Shown: piece after piece, positions 11,033 through 22,677 of the stretch
Position numbering within the stretch: the first letter of the stretch is position 1
How the letters are laid out: the number at the start of each line of letters is the position of its first letter
Source: Artemisia argyi
Lineage: Eukaryota; Streptophyta; Magnoliopsida; Asterales; Asteraceae
Assembly (NCBI GenBank): GCA_030686995.1
Contig: CM060693.1
Coordinates: 118,943,228 to 119,007,227 of the forward strand
Reading direction: 5' to 3'
Length of the DNA stretch: 64,000 bases
Program-made: the position numbers and the translations under genes
The notes under the pieces: model-generated
The model's database searches: none
Seen by the model: only the letters and a program-made list of their open reading frames with translations
Told to the model about the DNA's origin: nothing

Positions 11033-11675
11033 TCAAAAAGTGTTCCAACCTGATGTAAATTCTCTAGGTCCCTGATCACACCCTTCCTAAACAAAAACCA
11101 ATTCTGAATAAAAAATCATTCAGGGGGCTCAAGATGTCAAAGGCATTGAATACCCTAACTAAATGCTCTAAGTACTTAGTTAGTAAATGTCCTAGGTAGG
11201 TAACTGATTCCTATTAAATATAGGAATATATGTCGCTTACACAACTGGCATCCACTTCTTGGGCCCCCACATCTCTCTCACCAAACACCACTGAGCATTA
11301 ATTGCTCTCTCACAACAAATAGTTGTGATACTATCACTCTGCAAAAGTGCATTATTTGCAGAGCCACACAACTGTTCACCCCATCATGTGAGAGAAAATA
11401 GGGTAATGGGAATCGTGATAATAAATGCGGATATCAAACACATATTATTATACCATTTTGGTTTAATAACAAAAACCCTTTGATATCCACAACATCACTA
11501 CCCTAACCCATTCCCTATAAATACCCCCCCACAAAGAAAAAACACACACGCTTTTAAAAACTTATCCAAACTCTTGGAAAATTGTTTTCAAAAATCTGTT
11601 TGATTAAAACTGCGTGTGTTTCTTCTTTGAATACCAACTTTTTTTTTCTCAAAACCAGACCTTTCTCAAACACAA
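11033..11675 (+). other. Spacer between pol and the extra ORF of element A
   Basis: 643 bp without coding potential. It begins AT-rich with a weak polypurine string, and its second half looks like a plant Pol II promoter: CTATAAATACCCCC at 11515-11528, then a CA-rich stretch and a pyrimidine-rich leader before ATG 11676. This could let the extra ORF be transcribed separately from the LTR. Confidence 0.55.
11516..11523 (+). promoter_or_regulatory. Candidate internal TATA box of element A
   Basis: TATAAATA in a CCC-flanked context, 153 bp before the first ATG of the extra ORF and about 25-30 bp before an A/C-rich possible start-site region. Inferred from sequence only. Confidence 0.5.
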
Positions 11676-14600
11676 ATGGCTTCTTCTAAGGTCATAAAAT
11701 AAGCACCCAATGTGGATTTCCAAATGGAAAGCGTAGACCTCACCAAAAACAATGTGGTAGGGAACTTTGCCTACCCTGAAGGGTTCCCTGAATACAGGGA
11801 TATGGTGAAGTTCCTTCAAAACTGTTTTCTCACCACCACATTCACAAAGACCCCCTCAGTCATCTATCATGACTACTTGAGGGAATTTTGGTGCACAGCA
11901 GTGGTTAAAACCCTGATGCGCCAAAGGAGGCCAAAATCAGGTTCTCAGTGAAGAATGGAACTAAGTTCCTAACTCTTAACTACAAAACCTTTGTCAAAGC
12001 CACTGGCCTTGACTACACTGAGACCTTTGTAGCCCAACCCACTGAAGAGGATGTTAGACAACTCCTCTTGGACCTTGGGCCCTATGATAAAAATCATCCT
12101 AATGTTACTCCAGGGGCCCTACTGTCCAAAGCCCCCATAATCAAAACATGGTTCCGTGCCCCCTGGAGGATCCTGATGACATTTGTAATTCAGGTCCTTA
12201 GGGGGAATAAATCCTTAACTGAGCAACTAAACACTACTCAATCAATGATAGTGTACTGTCTCATTGAGGGTAAAAAGATTGACCTTGGAGAAATTATCTT
12301 CAGGGACCTCATAGCCAAATTGGGTGGGAAGTCTAGGCAAAAACACATGTCTTACCCTAGATTCATTTCCTGTGCCCTGAATGACTTATTAGGGTCTGAG
12401 TATATCAAGCCTGACAGTGTCGGCTTTGAACCTGATGTCTTACATAAGGCAAATTACTCTTGTGACCCTATTGAGGTAACACCTGTCGCCCTGACCACAT
12501 ATATGCTAACTGCTATCCAGGGTGACAACATCATATCACCAGTTCCCTCTCCCACCAAAAAGGTGAAGAGGAAGAAGGGACAGTGGTCCAGGAAGGTGGC
12601 TCAACCCAAGTCACACGCCACTGAGACCTCTGCCCCTAAGCCTGACAAAAAGGGGCAACAACAAAAGACCCTGACTGCTGACAACCTCAGGATCATTAGC
12701 CAATCTTTGGCCCCAAAACAAAGGCCAACGGAGGGCACTGAGACATCACACTCAGTGTCCTCAGGCGAACCCATTCCCAAAGGCTCTGCTGACATAAACA
12801 AGTCAGTGGAGTTGGAACCAACCAAACCTCCACATCCTGCTAAAGGCTCTGGGAAATCACAACCAAGGTCTCAGGGAGAAAGGGGTCTTATACCCTCGGT
12901 GGGGTAGCACTACTCCACTGAGAAGGGGACCCACAAACAATCACGTCCTGCCAAAGGCTCGGGTAAATCACAACCCAAGCAACAGGGAGTTCTCGCCCCT
13001 AAACCTTTGACAGGCCAGAACAAGCCTGTTGGAAAGGGGGCAAAACCACTCAGGTGCCTGATGAGGACATTCGCAAATCAAAGCTTTTGTCTGAGGGCAC
13101 AAAAACTCATCCCAAAGACTCAGAGGGAAACATACACCCCGCTGATAGGGACACAACATTCACGACTCCTCAGGATGACATTGAAAAACACCCATCAGTG
13201 TCTGAAGGGGTCAAGGGGGACAAAGATTCAGAGGGACAAAGGCCACCCGCTGATATGGAACCCATAACCACCCCCGGAGGTGCGCATAACTTGGGAACTG
13301 ACCTTGAGGACCAGGTAGATAAAACCCAATCTACCGGATTTGAGGGGTCAGGACCTGGCCATAATGAAGGCAAGTCTTCTTATGAAGAGGAGCCGGATAA
13401 CCTTTTGTTGCAGATTACCTCACTAGCTGATGCTCAGGCCGCCCTGTTCTCTGATGATGAATTTCACAGTGATGAAGAGATTTTTGAAGCTGGAGATGAT
13501 ATGGTGGTTGAGGAGACAGTCCCTGAACCAATTCCTCAGTCTCCTCAACCCTCTGACACTAAGGCTGCTGAAACTAACTCCACATTAGAGTCCTCAGAAG
13601 ATGATCAAGCCCCTCTCACTGAGAAAGTTTTCACCAAATTCATCAAGAAGATTACTAACATTTTGTACAGGGGGTCACTGACGAAGTGTTTAACATGCAC
13701 ACTGAGCAAGCAGTCCATTACCACCTACTCAAGGATGCTGTTAAAGACTTCAATGATGATGTCAGGGAGCAAAATTCCACAGTCACCTACTCCCTGGCAC
13801 AAATGGTCTCTTAACTCAACCAGTTTTTGGAATCCCTCAACAAGCTGAATACAGGGGTTCAGTCTGTTCAAGAATCAGTCAAAGATGATCCTGAGCTAAC
13901 CAGGAAGCTTCATCAGGCATCTGAGACTTGCTAAAGGGATCAAATGTTCAGAATCTCAGCTCAACGATGGAGTCTCTCAAATCTTCCTTTACAAAATTGG
14001 AAGAATCAGTGGCAGCTCAATCCCAAAAGTCCACTTCTCTGGCATGGACAATGGGATCCAGGATGACAGCCCTTAAAAATTCTCAGGCTGCACTTGACTC
14101 CAAAGTATCTCTCATTCATCAGGATACTGCGTAAATCAAGTCTATGACGACCGAAATTTTTCAAGCCTTCAAGGGAACATCTACTTCTTCTTTAGTACAA
14201 CCAACACTTGCCATCACTAACGTCAGACAAATGTTGAGGGGGAGAATGCTACTGAAGCCCCTAATACTGAAGAACAAGAAGCTGGACAGCCCTCTCATAC
14301 TGAGGGGGAGCATGTCACTGAAGCCACTCCAATCACTGAAGTTCCACCACAAGAGGAACCGGTCTCCTCCACTCTCAGGCAGGACAGAGGAAAAAGTATT
14401 GCTACCATCTCTGAACCCGAAATTGTGCTAAATCCTGCCTCAACCATAGTCAGATATGACCCTGATGAACCTATCAAAGTCCCGTTTGAAATCAATGGAG
14501 TAATATATCATCTCACCAATGCCGAAATTCAAGCTCACATGGAAAGGATTGAGATACTACAAAAGGTGGCTGAAGAAGAGAGGATGAGCAAGCCTGCCCT

Positions 14601-15459
14601 TATAAAGGTTGTTCATGAGGAGGCTGAAAAGATTGGTCTGGATACTGAGACACTAGCCACTGAGCAAGCTGGTGCAGCCTTCAAAAAGGATCAGGAAGAA
14701 GAAATGAGTGCTCTCAAAAAGAAAAGGGAAGAAATGATCAGGAGGGATGCTTATATAAGAAAGACCAGGATTGAAAGGTATACTTGGGTGATGAAAGAAA
14801 GGATGAAACCTGAAACCATCACTGACATTAAAATCCATCGCAACACCAATCCTGCAATAATCACTGTCTTCAGGGGACAAGATAAAAGAGTGATGGATAT
14901 TCATAATCCATTTAGGTTTGCTGACTTTGGCATCACTAAACTTGATGAGCTTCGTCCCATCATTGCCAACAAGAACAATGTTGTGGTACCCAACCTTCTC
15001 AAGTCACTGAAGGAAAGGTATGACAAACTGAAAGCAATGCCTGAAGCACTGAACATTCCCCCACTTCTTCCTGCATCAACAACACATACTGCTCCATCTA
15101 AGGCTTCCAGAAGGAAAATGAAGCATATTGAGATGGAGCCTGAGATCAAAGTACCAGGGCTGGACTGTGACAGGTCGGTTCCTGAAGGGATCACTTTTGT
15201 GAACAATGCAGTCCTTGAAGTACCTGAAAGAGGCTTATGTTTTACTGATGAGTATGGAAACCTAGCTTTCCAAAGATGGTCTGATATGGAAAAGGCAGGA
15301 GTTAAAGCAATGCTCATGTTGGCGTCCCCCATCAAGAGTACTAAGAACAAAAGATTCTGCCAGGACTTAGAAGCAATGATTAATGAACATCCTGAAAGAC
15401 ATCTACTCAGATCAAAGAAAGCAAAGCTTGAAGCCCTTGGATACCACCTGAACATCTAA
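11676..15459 (+). pseudogene. Element A extra (env-like) ORF downstream of pol
   Basis: A coding region of roughly 1250 codons starting at ATG 11676, now broken into several frames: a TAA at 11700, a frame change near 11910, a TAG at 12905, and further changes near 13050, 13660, 13920 and 14220. The last part (14425-15459, 344 codons) is open. The N-terminal part (YPEGFPEYRDMVKFLQNCFL, SVIYHDYLREFW) is a globular domain I recall from many Asteraceae Copia-associated proteins; the middle is Ser/Pro/Glu/Lys-rich and low complexity; the C-terminal part has charged, probably coiled-coil helices (EEEMSALKKKREEMIRRD). I see no signal peptide or transmembrane segment, so 'envelope-like' describes its position, not a demonstrated function. 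Role unknown. Confidence 0.75.
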
Positions 15460-15654
15460 TCTGCAACAACAACTATCTTTTTATTTTTGTAATTTGTAGG
15501 ACTTGTAATAACTATTAATAAACTTTGATGTTTTGTTTAAATTATGTGTCCTACTTATAATTACATCAACATTCAGTAAGAGATGAAGACCCCTGCCAAC
15601 TCACACTGAATCAAGAAACACTTAGGCTATTTGTATGTTCAAATAGGGGGAGAT
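15460..15654 (+). other. Element A 3' untranslated tail and polypurine tract
   Basis: Non-coding tail after the extra ORF, ending in AAATAGGGGGAGAT at 15641-15654 directly before the LTR start TGTTGG. This is the classical Copia polypurine tract that primes plus-strand DNA synthesis. Confidence 0.85.
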
Positions 15655-15804
15655 TGTTGGGTTACTGAATTCCCCAATCTTCTTCTAACAAGGATTTGAA
15701 CGTAAAATCGCCTAAGTGTAAACAAGTCACTGAGTGAACAGTAACTCAGTGAGTCATCTTCAGGATGCTTAGACCGAGCCTAAGAAGAAAGGTTCTCCAT
15801 TCAG

Positions 15805-16334
15805 TAAGGTTGTGAAAATCGCTAGGCGTTAGTGAGGCGGTTGGGTAGGGCCTAGCGATTAGTCGGTTAGGCGGGGATTAATCGGGGAGTAATCGGATTG
15901 GAATTTTTTTGCCCAAAATTGTAATTTTAGATATTATATGTATGAGATAAGCATAATGCATCAAAGTTCAAATATTTCAAGTGTTCAAATATAAACATAA
16001 CACATAATTCTTCAAAGTTCAAAGTCAAACATAGATATTACTCGGTTTGTTTACTATTTTTAAGTGAACTTTGACCGACTTTGTCCGATTAATCAGTTTA
16101 TTTATCGATTTTTAAACGATTTTGACTGATTTTTAAGCGATTTTGTTGACCATTTTTAAGTGATTTTGTCCGATTAGACCGATTTTCTCTGATTAATCGG
16201 TTTATTGACCATTTTTAAGCGATCATTGACCAAAGCGATTAAATATGCCGATTATGATAAATCAAGGCGCTTAGTGAGCGATCAGCGATTATGCGGGGAT
16301 TAATCGACCGCCTGGGCCGATTTTTACAACAGAG
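15805..16334. mobile_element. hAT-like MITE inside the element A LTR
   Basis: A 530-bp non-coding insert flanked by CCATTCAG (15797-15804 and 16335-16342), an 8-bp target duplication as made by hAT transposases. The ends are related in inverted orientation: GTTGTGAAAATCG at the left and CGATTTTTACAAC at the right. The inside is full of dispersed, inverted TTAATCGG/CGATTAAT-type words. Removing one duplication restores the repeated LTR motif CCATTCAGTGAGG. hAT assignment comes from duplication length and the GTTGTAAAAATCG end, which I recall from plant hAT MITEs. Confidence 0.8.
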
Positions 16335-16388
16335 CCATTCAGTGAGGCGGAACTCAGTGAGTGAGATCTAAGCCAAGAAGAAGGTGAT

Positions 16389-16423
16389 GGGTTCAGTGAG
16401 GATGACAATAACTCACTGAACCC
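16389..16423. repeat. 12-bp perfect inverted repeat in element A LTR
   Basis: GGGTTCAGTGAG at 16389-16400 and CTCACTGAACCC at 16412-16423, loop of 11. It belongs to a series of TTCAGTGAG/CTCACTGAA words across the LTR (for example 15729-15756 and 16336-16360). Confidence 0.6.
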
Positions 16424-16694
16424 CAAGACTCCTCAACAACTATCATGGTACTGAAGACTGATGACTTGAAGACTGAAGATTTGGCGGGACTAGGCGAGAA
16501 AGTTTGAACTGTTCATTAAAGTGCTTTATCACTTTAATGTCAAACTTTCCCCAAATGGTTAAATCCAGTATGTCATTAGAAAGCACCTTTTGGACTTAAC
16601 CCAAAGAAGTTTCCCTTGCCAGAAAATAAAATCTATCAAGATTTTATTAAGGATTGCTTAGGTCCATTGTATATTAGAGTTGTTCATATTTGTG

Positions 16695-16702
16695 TATAAA
16701 TA
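16695..16702 (+). promoter_or_regulatory. Element A LTR TATA box
   Basis: TATAAATA in the 3' LTR, about 380 bp before its right edge, a reasonable place for the U3/R boundary of a Copia LTR. Inferred from motif and position. Confidence 0.5.
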
Positions 16703-17229
16703 GGTAGCATAAGTGAGGAGTAAAAGTTGACAAGTTTGTGCAATTAATGCAAAGCATTCACAAACCACTTTTACTCCTCCAAAGAACAACATAGCCCCTG
16801 AGATAGCTCAGTGGGTCCTCAATTGTCACTCAAACATTGTTTTGAGTTTAGAGAGGAGTCAATACCACACTTTTCATTTTCAATCCCAAGTGTTATTCCG
16901 CAAACACTTGGGTACGATTCTTTTGATTAACTTCTAATAAAGAATTAAACGTTGAAAAATATTGTTTCTTATCTTTACGTTGCTTTATTGTTAATCATAT
17001 ATACATCTGAGTTAAAAGTCATATATCTTGGTTACATTAGCTATTTAGTTATTGATAACCAAGTAAAAGGGACCAACAACAACAACAACCAAACAAAAGA
17101 TGCAGAAGAGGTTGCCCCCTTCTCGTCACTTTATTAGAAAGAAGAGAGAAGTCAGAAACATGGGTGAAAACCCATGTGTATGCTAATGTTTTTGTTTACC
17201 GAGTCACTAGCTTGACTCGATCCCCGAAT

Positions 17230-19226
17230 TCATTGGTTCATGGGGAAAGTTTGGAGATCCGGGACAACCATGGGTGGTATGTCCCCTCCAAAGTAGTACT
17301 TCAACCGATGACCATTCACCTTGAAGTTGGGACCGTCGGGTTGAGATAATTCAACGGTTCCATATGGAAGCACTTTGGTGATAGTGAAAGGCCCAAACCA
17401 ACGGGTTTTGAGTTTGCCCGAGAAAATCTTTAATATTGAGTTAAAAAGAAGGACTCGATCACCAACGTTGAAAACGCGTTTCTTAATCTTTGAGTCGTGG
17501 ATCTTCTTTGTCTTCTCTTTGTAGATCAAAGAATTCTCGTAAGCCTGATCACGAAGTTCGTTTAATTCGTTTAGTTGGACCTTGCGGTGATCACCCGCTG
17601 TCTAAAGGTTGAAGTTTGCATGTTTTAAGGCCCAGTAGGCTTTGTGCTCATGCCCAATCGGCAGATGACACGCCTTCCCGTAAACAAGCTTATATGGAGT
17701 ACACCGATGGGTGTTTTGTAAGCTATTCGGAAGGCCTAGAGTGCGTTGTATAGCTTATCCGACCAGGAGGCACGGTTTTCTCCTACTGTCCTCTCCAGAA
17801 TTCTTTTTATGCCACGATTCGAAACCTCCACCAGCCCACTTGTTTGGGGGTGATATGTAGTGGAAAGACGGTGAGTGACACCGTACTTCAGCATGACTCT
17901 TGCAAATTGATCATTGTAAAAGTGCGTACCACGATCACTGATTATGGCACATGGAGTTCCGAACCTAGCAAAAAGAGATATCAAAAATTTCACAACAACT
18001 CGGGCGTCATTGGTCGGTAAAGCCTTTGCTTCAACCCATTTGGACAAATAATTGACGGCCACGAGTATATACTTATTCCTTCGTAAAGACGGGAATGGAC
18101 CCATAAAGTCAATGCCCCAAATGTCAAATATTTCACAGACATCGATGGCGTTTTGAGGCATCTCGTCCTTCTTAGAAATATTCCCATGACGTTGATAAGC
18201 ATCACAGGTTTTGACAAGTTCATGGGCATCTTTGTAAATCGTGGGCTAGTAGAATCCGAAATCAAACACCTTTTTGGCGGTGTAGTTTGGGCTATGATGT
18301 CCCCCCGTGGGTCCATCATGACAAGCTTTGAGAATATCCATGGCTTCTTGGCCATGGACACACCGCTGGATGACTTGATCCGCACAGATTTTAAACAGAT
18401 AGGGGTCGTCCCAGAAATAGTGGTTTATATCTTTGAAGAACTTTTTCTTCTGTTGGGATGACATCCCTTTGACAATGAAGTTACCCGCATGATAGTTTGC
18501 AAAGTCGGCAAACCATGGGGTAGTAGAATCACCACGAGAAGAGATCACATTGAGTGTTTCGAGAGGAAAGGTTTCATTAATTTCCTGTTTCTTGAGCACA
18601 TCTTGGTGGGGGTTCTCTAATCTGGACAAATGATCACGGATAATGATATCAAATTCTTGTAGGAGGAGAACCCATCGGAGCAATCTCGGCTTAGCGTCTT
18701 GTTTAGCAAAGAGGTATTTTAAAGCCGTGTGGTCCATATACATTAGGCACTTTTTCAGGATTAGGTATGGCTGAAACTTCTCAAACGCATATACCACGGC
18801 TAATAGTTCTTTTTCCGTAGTGGTATAGTGAGTTTGAGCTTCAGTCATAGTTTTACTGGCATAGTGTATAGGCTTAAAGTGTTTTGTTTTGCGTTTCCCC
18901 AGGACCGTACCTATTGCAAAGTCACTAGCATCGCACATAAGTTCAATGGGGAAGTCCCAATCGGGGGCAACAAGGATGGGTGCTTCAGTAAGCTTTTTCT
19001 TTAAAGTTTGAAAAGCCTCGATGCACTCAGGAGAAAAGATGAAAGGAGCATCTTTTTCAAGAAGATGGGTCATAGGCCGGGCTATTTTAGAGAAATCTTG
19101 AATGAATCTATGATAGAAACCGGCATGCCCCAGAAAACTTCTAATACCTTTGAAAGTTATGGGAGGAGGCAGTTTAGCTATAACATCAACTTTAGCTCTA
19201 TCAACCTCGATCCCACTTTTGGAAAT
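17230..19226 (-). pseudogene. Element D pol, second part: RT end, RNase H, integrase
   Basis: Reading on minus from the E insertion point: RT thumb ([14 protein letters not shown]), RNase H-like segment ([31 protein letters not shown]), integrase zinc-binding region and catalytic core (D in [11 protein letters not shown] in ISDRGTHF, E in [10 protein letters not shown]), then the Athila C-terminal domain ([22 protein letters not shown]) ending at the stop at 17230-17232. No chromodomain. Lesions include a loss after IIIRDH that removes the usual KKGAENLAA stretch, a frame change near 18245, a stop before the C-terminal piece near 17740, and another near 17600. Non-functional copy; domains certain. 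Confidence 0.87.
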
Positions 19227-20035
19227 TGATTCGTTGTGTTTTGGTGTGTAAACAACAATTTATCAAAATATCAACAAACGTGAAGTTTAATTTGTCGTGA
19301 GACAAATAAACGTGAAGTAAAACGAGTAAACCGTTTAGGAAAACGATTACCCCGCAAAACTTGTGAAAGTGATATTCAAATTGTGAGACCGGGAAGTGAT
19401 TTCCCGGGTCGTACCCCAACGAGGTGTGAATGGAATGCTTCGAATGAGATTTGGATTAAAATCTTGTATGATTGGAAAAGTTATTTGGTTTTGCGATACG
19501 TTAATTTAACGAAATTTAAAATTAACGAACGAATGTAAAAACAAATTAACCTAAGGCAACTAATAATCTAAGAAATTCCTAAAAACTACGGGAAAACATA
19601 TTTAGGTATCGGGAATCCTAAAACGTTAACTAAATTAAAAATGCGACTATATTTAAAAATTACACGAGAGCGCAAAATAAAACGCGAATTTTATGTTCTA
19701 GACGTCCTACGGGTTTACGAATAATTTTCGAACATACTAAATGACAAAGGAAATTTTTAGGAAAAAGAAAATTAATTTTATGACTAAAATTCTATTTATT
19801 ATAATTAAATTACTCTATTAACTAAGTTAAATTAAAATAAATACTAAAACTATTGCAATAAATCTAAAAAAATTTTGGAAATTAACTTGAACTAATATTC
19901 ACCTAAGAAAAATACTGGATTTGAAAAAGCTTCTATGGATAAGCTGGGAAAAGCTCAAACAGTTAAACAAGCTAATAAGTGTTAAAAGCTACAACTACTA
20001 TAAAAGATTTGTTCAAGTAAATTATTTGAGAAAAG

Positions 20036-20129
20036 ACCTTAGGGCGCAGTGGTTGAGGTGTGGGTTGTGGGCTGTGAGACCAGGGTTCGATCCCTGGTTT
20101 TTGCAAATTCTCTATTTTTTTTTTTTTTT
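20036..20129 (+). mobile_element. tRNA-like SINE fragment inside element E LTR (left copy)
   Basis: On +, an A-box-like GGCGCAGTGGTTGAG (20043-20057) and a near-consensus B box GGTTCGATCCC (20084-20094) within a 6-bp TΨC-like stem (ACCAGG/CCTGGT), followed by a short A/T segment and 15 Ts. Spacing fits an internal Pol III promoter of a tRNA-derived SINE. I could not fold a full cloverleaf or find clear target duplications, so it may be an old SINE head or a co-opted tRNA fragment. It is antisense to E. Confidence 0.5.
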
Positions 20130-21591
20130 CAAACCACTCAAACTTGACACCTTTTAATTCAAACTTATGTAAACTCAGCTTACTCAGAATTAGATTTTTG
20201 GTTAATGGTTTCAAACCATAATTTCAAAAGAGCTTAGGCAGTCTTGAGGTTTACACAACATTATCAAGCAACAGTAATTTTAATCAAAAGATAGCAACTT
20301 CGACCAACAGCTTGGTGACTGAACAAACGCAGTCGACGAACAAAAATAAAATAGCAGCAGCAGTTTAACTAGCAAATTTCAAACGAGCAATTTACAAGCA
20401 ACTTGATCTAACAAGAACAATGAATAGACTTGAAATCAACAAGAACAACGAGTATCATCAAATTTGAATGCTGCTGTAGCAGCAGTCTCCAATAGGCCCA
20501 CGAAAGGCTCCAAAACACACTATGAATCAATAGTGGAGGACAAATTAAAAAACTAATCCTAGCTGCTACCTAAGGGACTTCCTAAAATACAATCAAAATT
20601 TGCAAATGACCAAGTTACAGCCCTTTTGTGGTCCCAAGAAAATCACTCCCAAACCTGGTGCAGGGGAGTCTCCAGTCACACACCCAACTTCAAGCCTACT
20701 TTTCGATAAGCAATTTAATTCCATAATTCGATTTTCTTTTTGAAATTTGTGAACAAGCTGGGTGACAACATAAATCAACCAAGTGTTGAAATTTCCAACA
20801 AGTAATAAACCCTAGAAGTTATTTTGAAAACTGGACAAAGAACTGGTATGCAGTTTTGACTTTTGAAAGGATTTTTAAACTTTTGACTTTTCTTATGGAA
20901 TTTACCCAAACAAGGCTTGATTTGAACTAATGTGCTCTTAAGAATAGTAGAATAACAAGACCTAACTTCTAATTAGGACTGTACCTAAGCAGATCAGCTT
21001 GAACCAAACACCATTTTACTAAGCTGAATTCAAGAATTAACAAAACAACCTAGTGAATCACTGCAAAATACTAACCAATTAACTCACAAACTACCTAAGC
21101 AAACTAAGATAAGCAGAAAATAGCAATAATGATCAACAAATAGCAACTAATTCAAACAGTGATATAATCAAGTGAATAAACCTACTTGCCATCCATGACT
21201 TTGCTGATCTGATAACCAAGGACCAAGAACTACCTATGCATCTCCCAAGAGACTCTAAACCAAATTTCCATCCATGCTTTTGCTACTCTTTTTCTTTGCT
21301 TCTTTTCTGAATTTTTTTCTTTCTCTTTTTTTTTTTTCTTTTTCTGAGCTCGTATTCTTTTTTTTTTTCAGGAATCAAATGAAGATTTTTATACTTGACA
21401 AACAAAATGTAGTAAAAAAATGGTGAGCTAAAAATATACAGAGACTGGAATGAACTTAAAAAGCACTTTCATTAAACTTTAAAATACTTCAAATTACAAA
21501 TAACTTTTTGAAACAAAATAAACTAAACTGAGATAAAATGAAAAGATAAGTTGATGATGCCCTAAGGCTTACAAAGCTCCTCTATTTATAC

Positions 21592-21600
21592 TAAATCTAG
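21592..21600 (-). promoter_or_regulatory. Element E LTR TATA box (left LTR; partner 35144-35152)
   Basis: Minus-strand TATAAATAG in AT-rich context, conserved in both LTRs. The copy at 35144-35152 lies in the 5' LTR and is the one placed to drive the element. Prediction from motif. Confidence 0.5.
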
Positions 21601-22677
21601 AAGTGGTAGGTACCAAAATAAGCTCCTCTTGTCTTCATCCTTGGAGTTTCTTCACTGGTGTGGAAGCTGAGTTGGAGCCTTTGTGTTTCTTTGCACTCAA
21701 TCATGACCTTTGATTCAGGCTCCATTCATCCTAGCCCTTGATTGTGTATTTGGCGCCCAAAAGAAGTTGAGGATCTCCAGCTTGTCATCTCTTGACTGGT
21801 TGATGAGTGTTAGGTACGAGATGTGAGATTAGAAGTGGGATTGGGGAATGGGTTTTGATGGTGATGGGGGTGTTGGAGTTATGCAGTCACGGGGGGGGGG
21901 GGGGGGGGGTTTAAGAGGTGGAAGTGGTGGTGATTTTTTATTCAGAGGGTTTGAGTGGAGAAGGAGATAGCTTACGTATGTAGGGTTAGGGTTTGGTTTT
22001 GGGTGAAAGGTTTATTAAACGTAAAAGGGGGGTAGGCTTAAGGGTGCAATTTTGGGCCAAAGGATTATATTAAACGTGGGCTGGTGAGAGTGTTAACATG
22101 GTGGGCTTTTGGGTAATGGGTAATATGGATCCGTATACATGTATACTAATGAAACCATAAGGACCAAATTTGTTATTTTCTGAATTTGACGGACCAAATT
22201 TGCCAATCTTCCGAAACTTAACCAAGGACCACACTTGCCATTTTATAATTCCATAAGGACCTTGATTTATAATTTTTTTCATTTAAAATGCCCAAGGACC
22301 AAAACTGCCAAGTTTGCAAAGTGCAGGGACCAAACATGCCAATTGTGAAATTTCAAAGGTTTGGTTTGCAATCTTTTAAAAACATTTTACCCAAAGATCA
22401 TTTGCGATTTAGTTTGACTTTTAAAGAGCGCGGGTTGACTTTTCTTTGAAAATGATTGACCAGAGACTAGTTTTGTCACATTTTGAAAGTCGGGGGACTG
22501 AAACTGCGAAATATGTAACTTTTGTTCGTTTTTCGTTTGTTTTCACTCGTTTTGCATCAGAAACATATAAAATACGATCTTTGGGATTTTCTTCGCATTT
22601 TGGTGCGTTTTTGAGTATTTTTGATCGTTTTGCAGCTTAGATTTGTCTCAAAATGATGAATATTTACACACTCATCA

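Larger units (their letters stand above)
1..17078 (+). mobile_element. Element A: SIRE-like Ty1/Copia retrotransposon, 5' end outside window
   Basis: Copia gene order is visible on +: gag tail, protease, integrase (2-1834), RT-RNase H (9436-11032), then a long extra ORF (11676-15459), a polypurine tract and the 3' LTR (15655-17078). Element B (1835-9430) splits pol, and a MITE sits in the 3' LTR. The extra ORF downstream of pol and the Cys/His finger in the gag tail are typical of the SIRE/Maximus lineage (family knowledge). The sequence beyond 17078 matches, in reverse complement, the region just after pol in Athila element D, so A inserted into the 3' untranslated region of D. The 5' LTR and most of gag lie to the left of the window. 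Confidence 0.88.
15655..17078 (+). repeat. Element A 3' LTR
   Basis: Begins TGTTGG right after the polypurine tract and ends CCAACA, a perfect terminal inverted repeat; 1424 bp including a 530-bp MITE. Next come bases related to the 3' region of element D. The partner LTR is outside the window, so the right edge rests on the CCAACA match and the flanking homology. The following ACAAC repeats leave an uncertainty of a few bases. Confidence 0.82.
19227..22677 (-). repeat. Element E 3' LTR (left copy)
   Basis: 3451-bp copy. It contains a tRNA-like Pol III unit (20036-20129), a minus-strand TATA box (21592-21600), a 19-base G-run (21891-21909) and, toward its right (U3) end, a series of GGACC motifs about 33 bp apart (22161-22331). 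Confidence 0.92.

Noticed and set aside
14901..15455. 184-codon frame opposite the extra ORF of element A
   Set aside because: Antisense shadow of a real coding segment, Ser/Leu-rich with no motif.
16800..16825. tRNA D-arm-like GATAGCTCAGTGGGTCC in A's LTR
   Set aside because: No B box at the right distance, and it is explained by the dispersed CTCAGTG words of this LTR.
20036..20110. Functional nuclear tRNA gene
   Set aside because: The TΨC-like arm and B box are good, but I cannot pair an acceptor stem or a proper anticodon arm, and it lies in an LTR in two copies.
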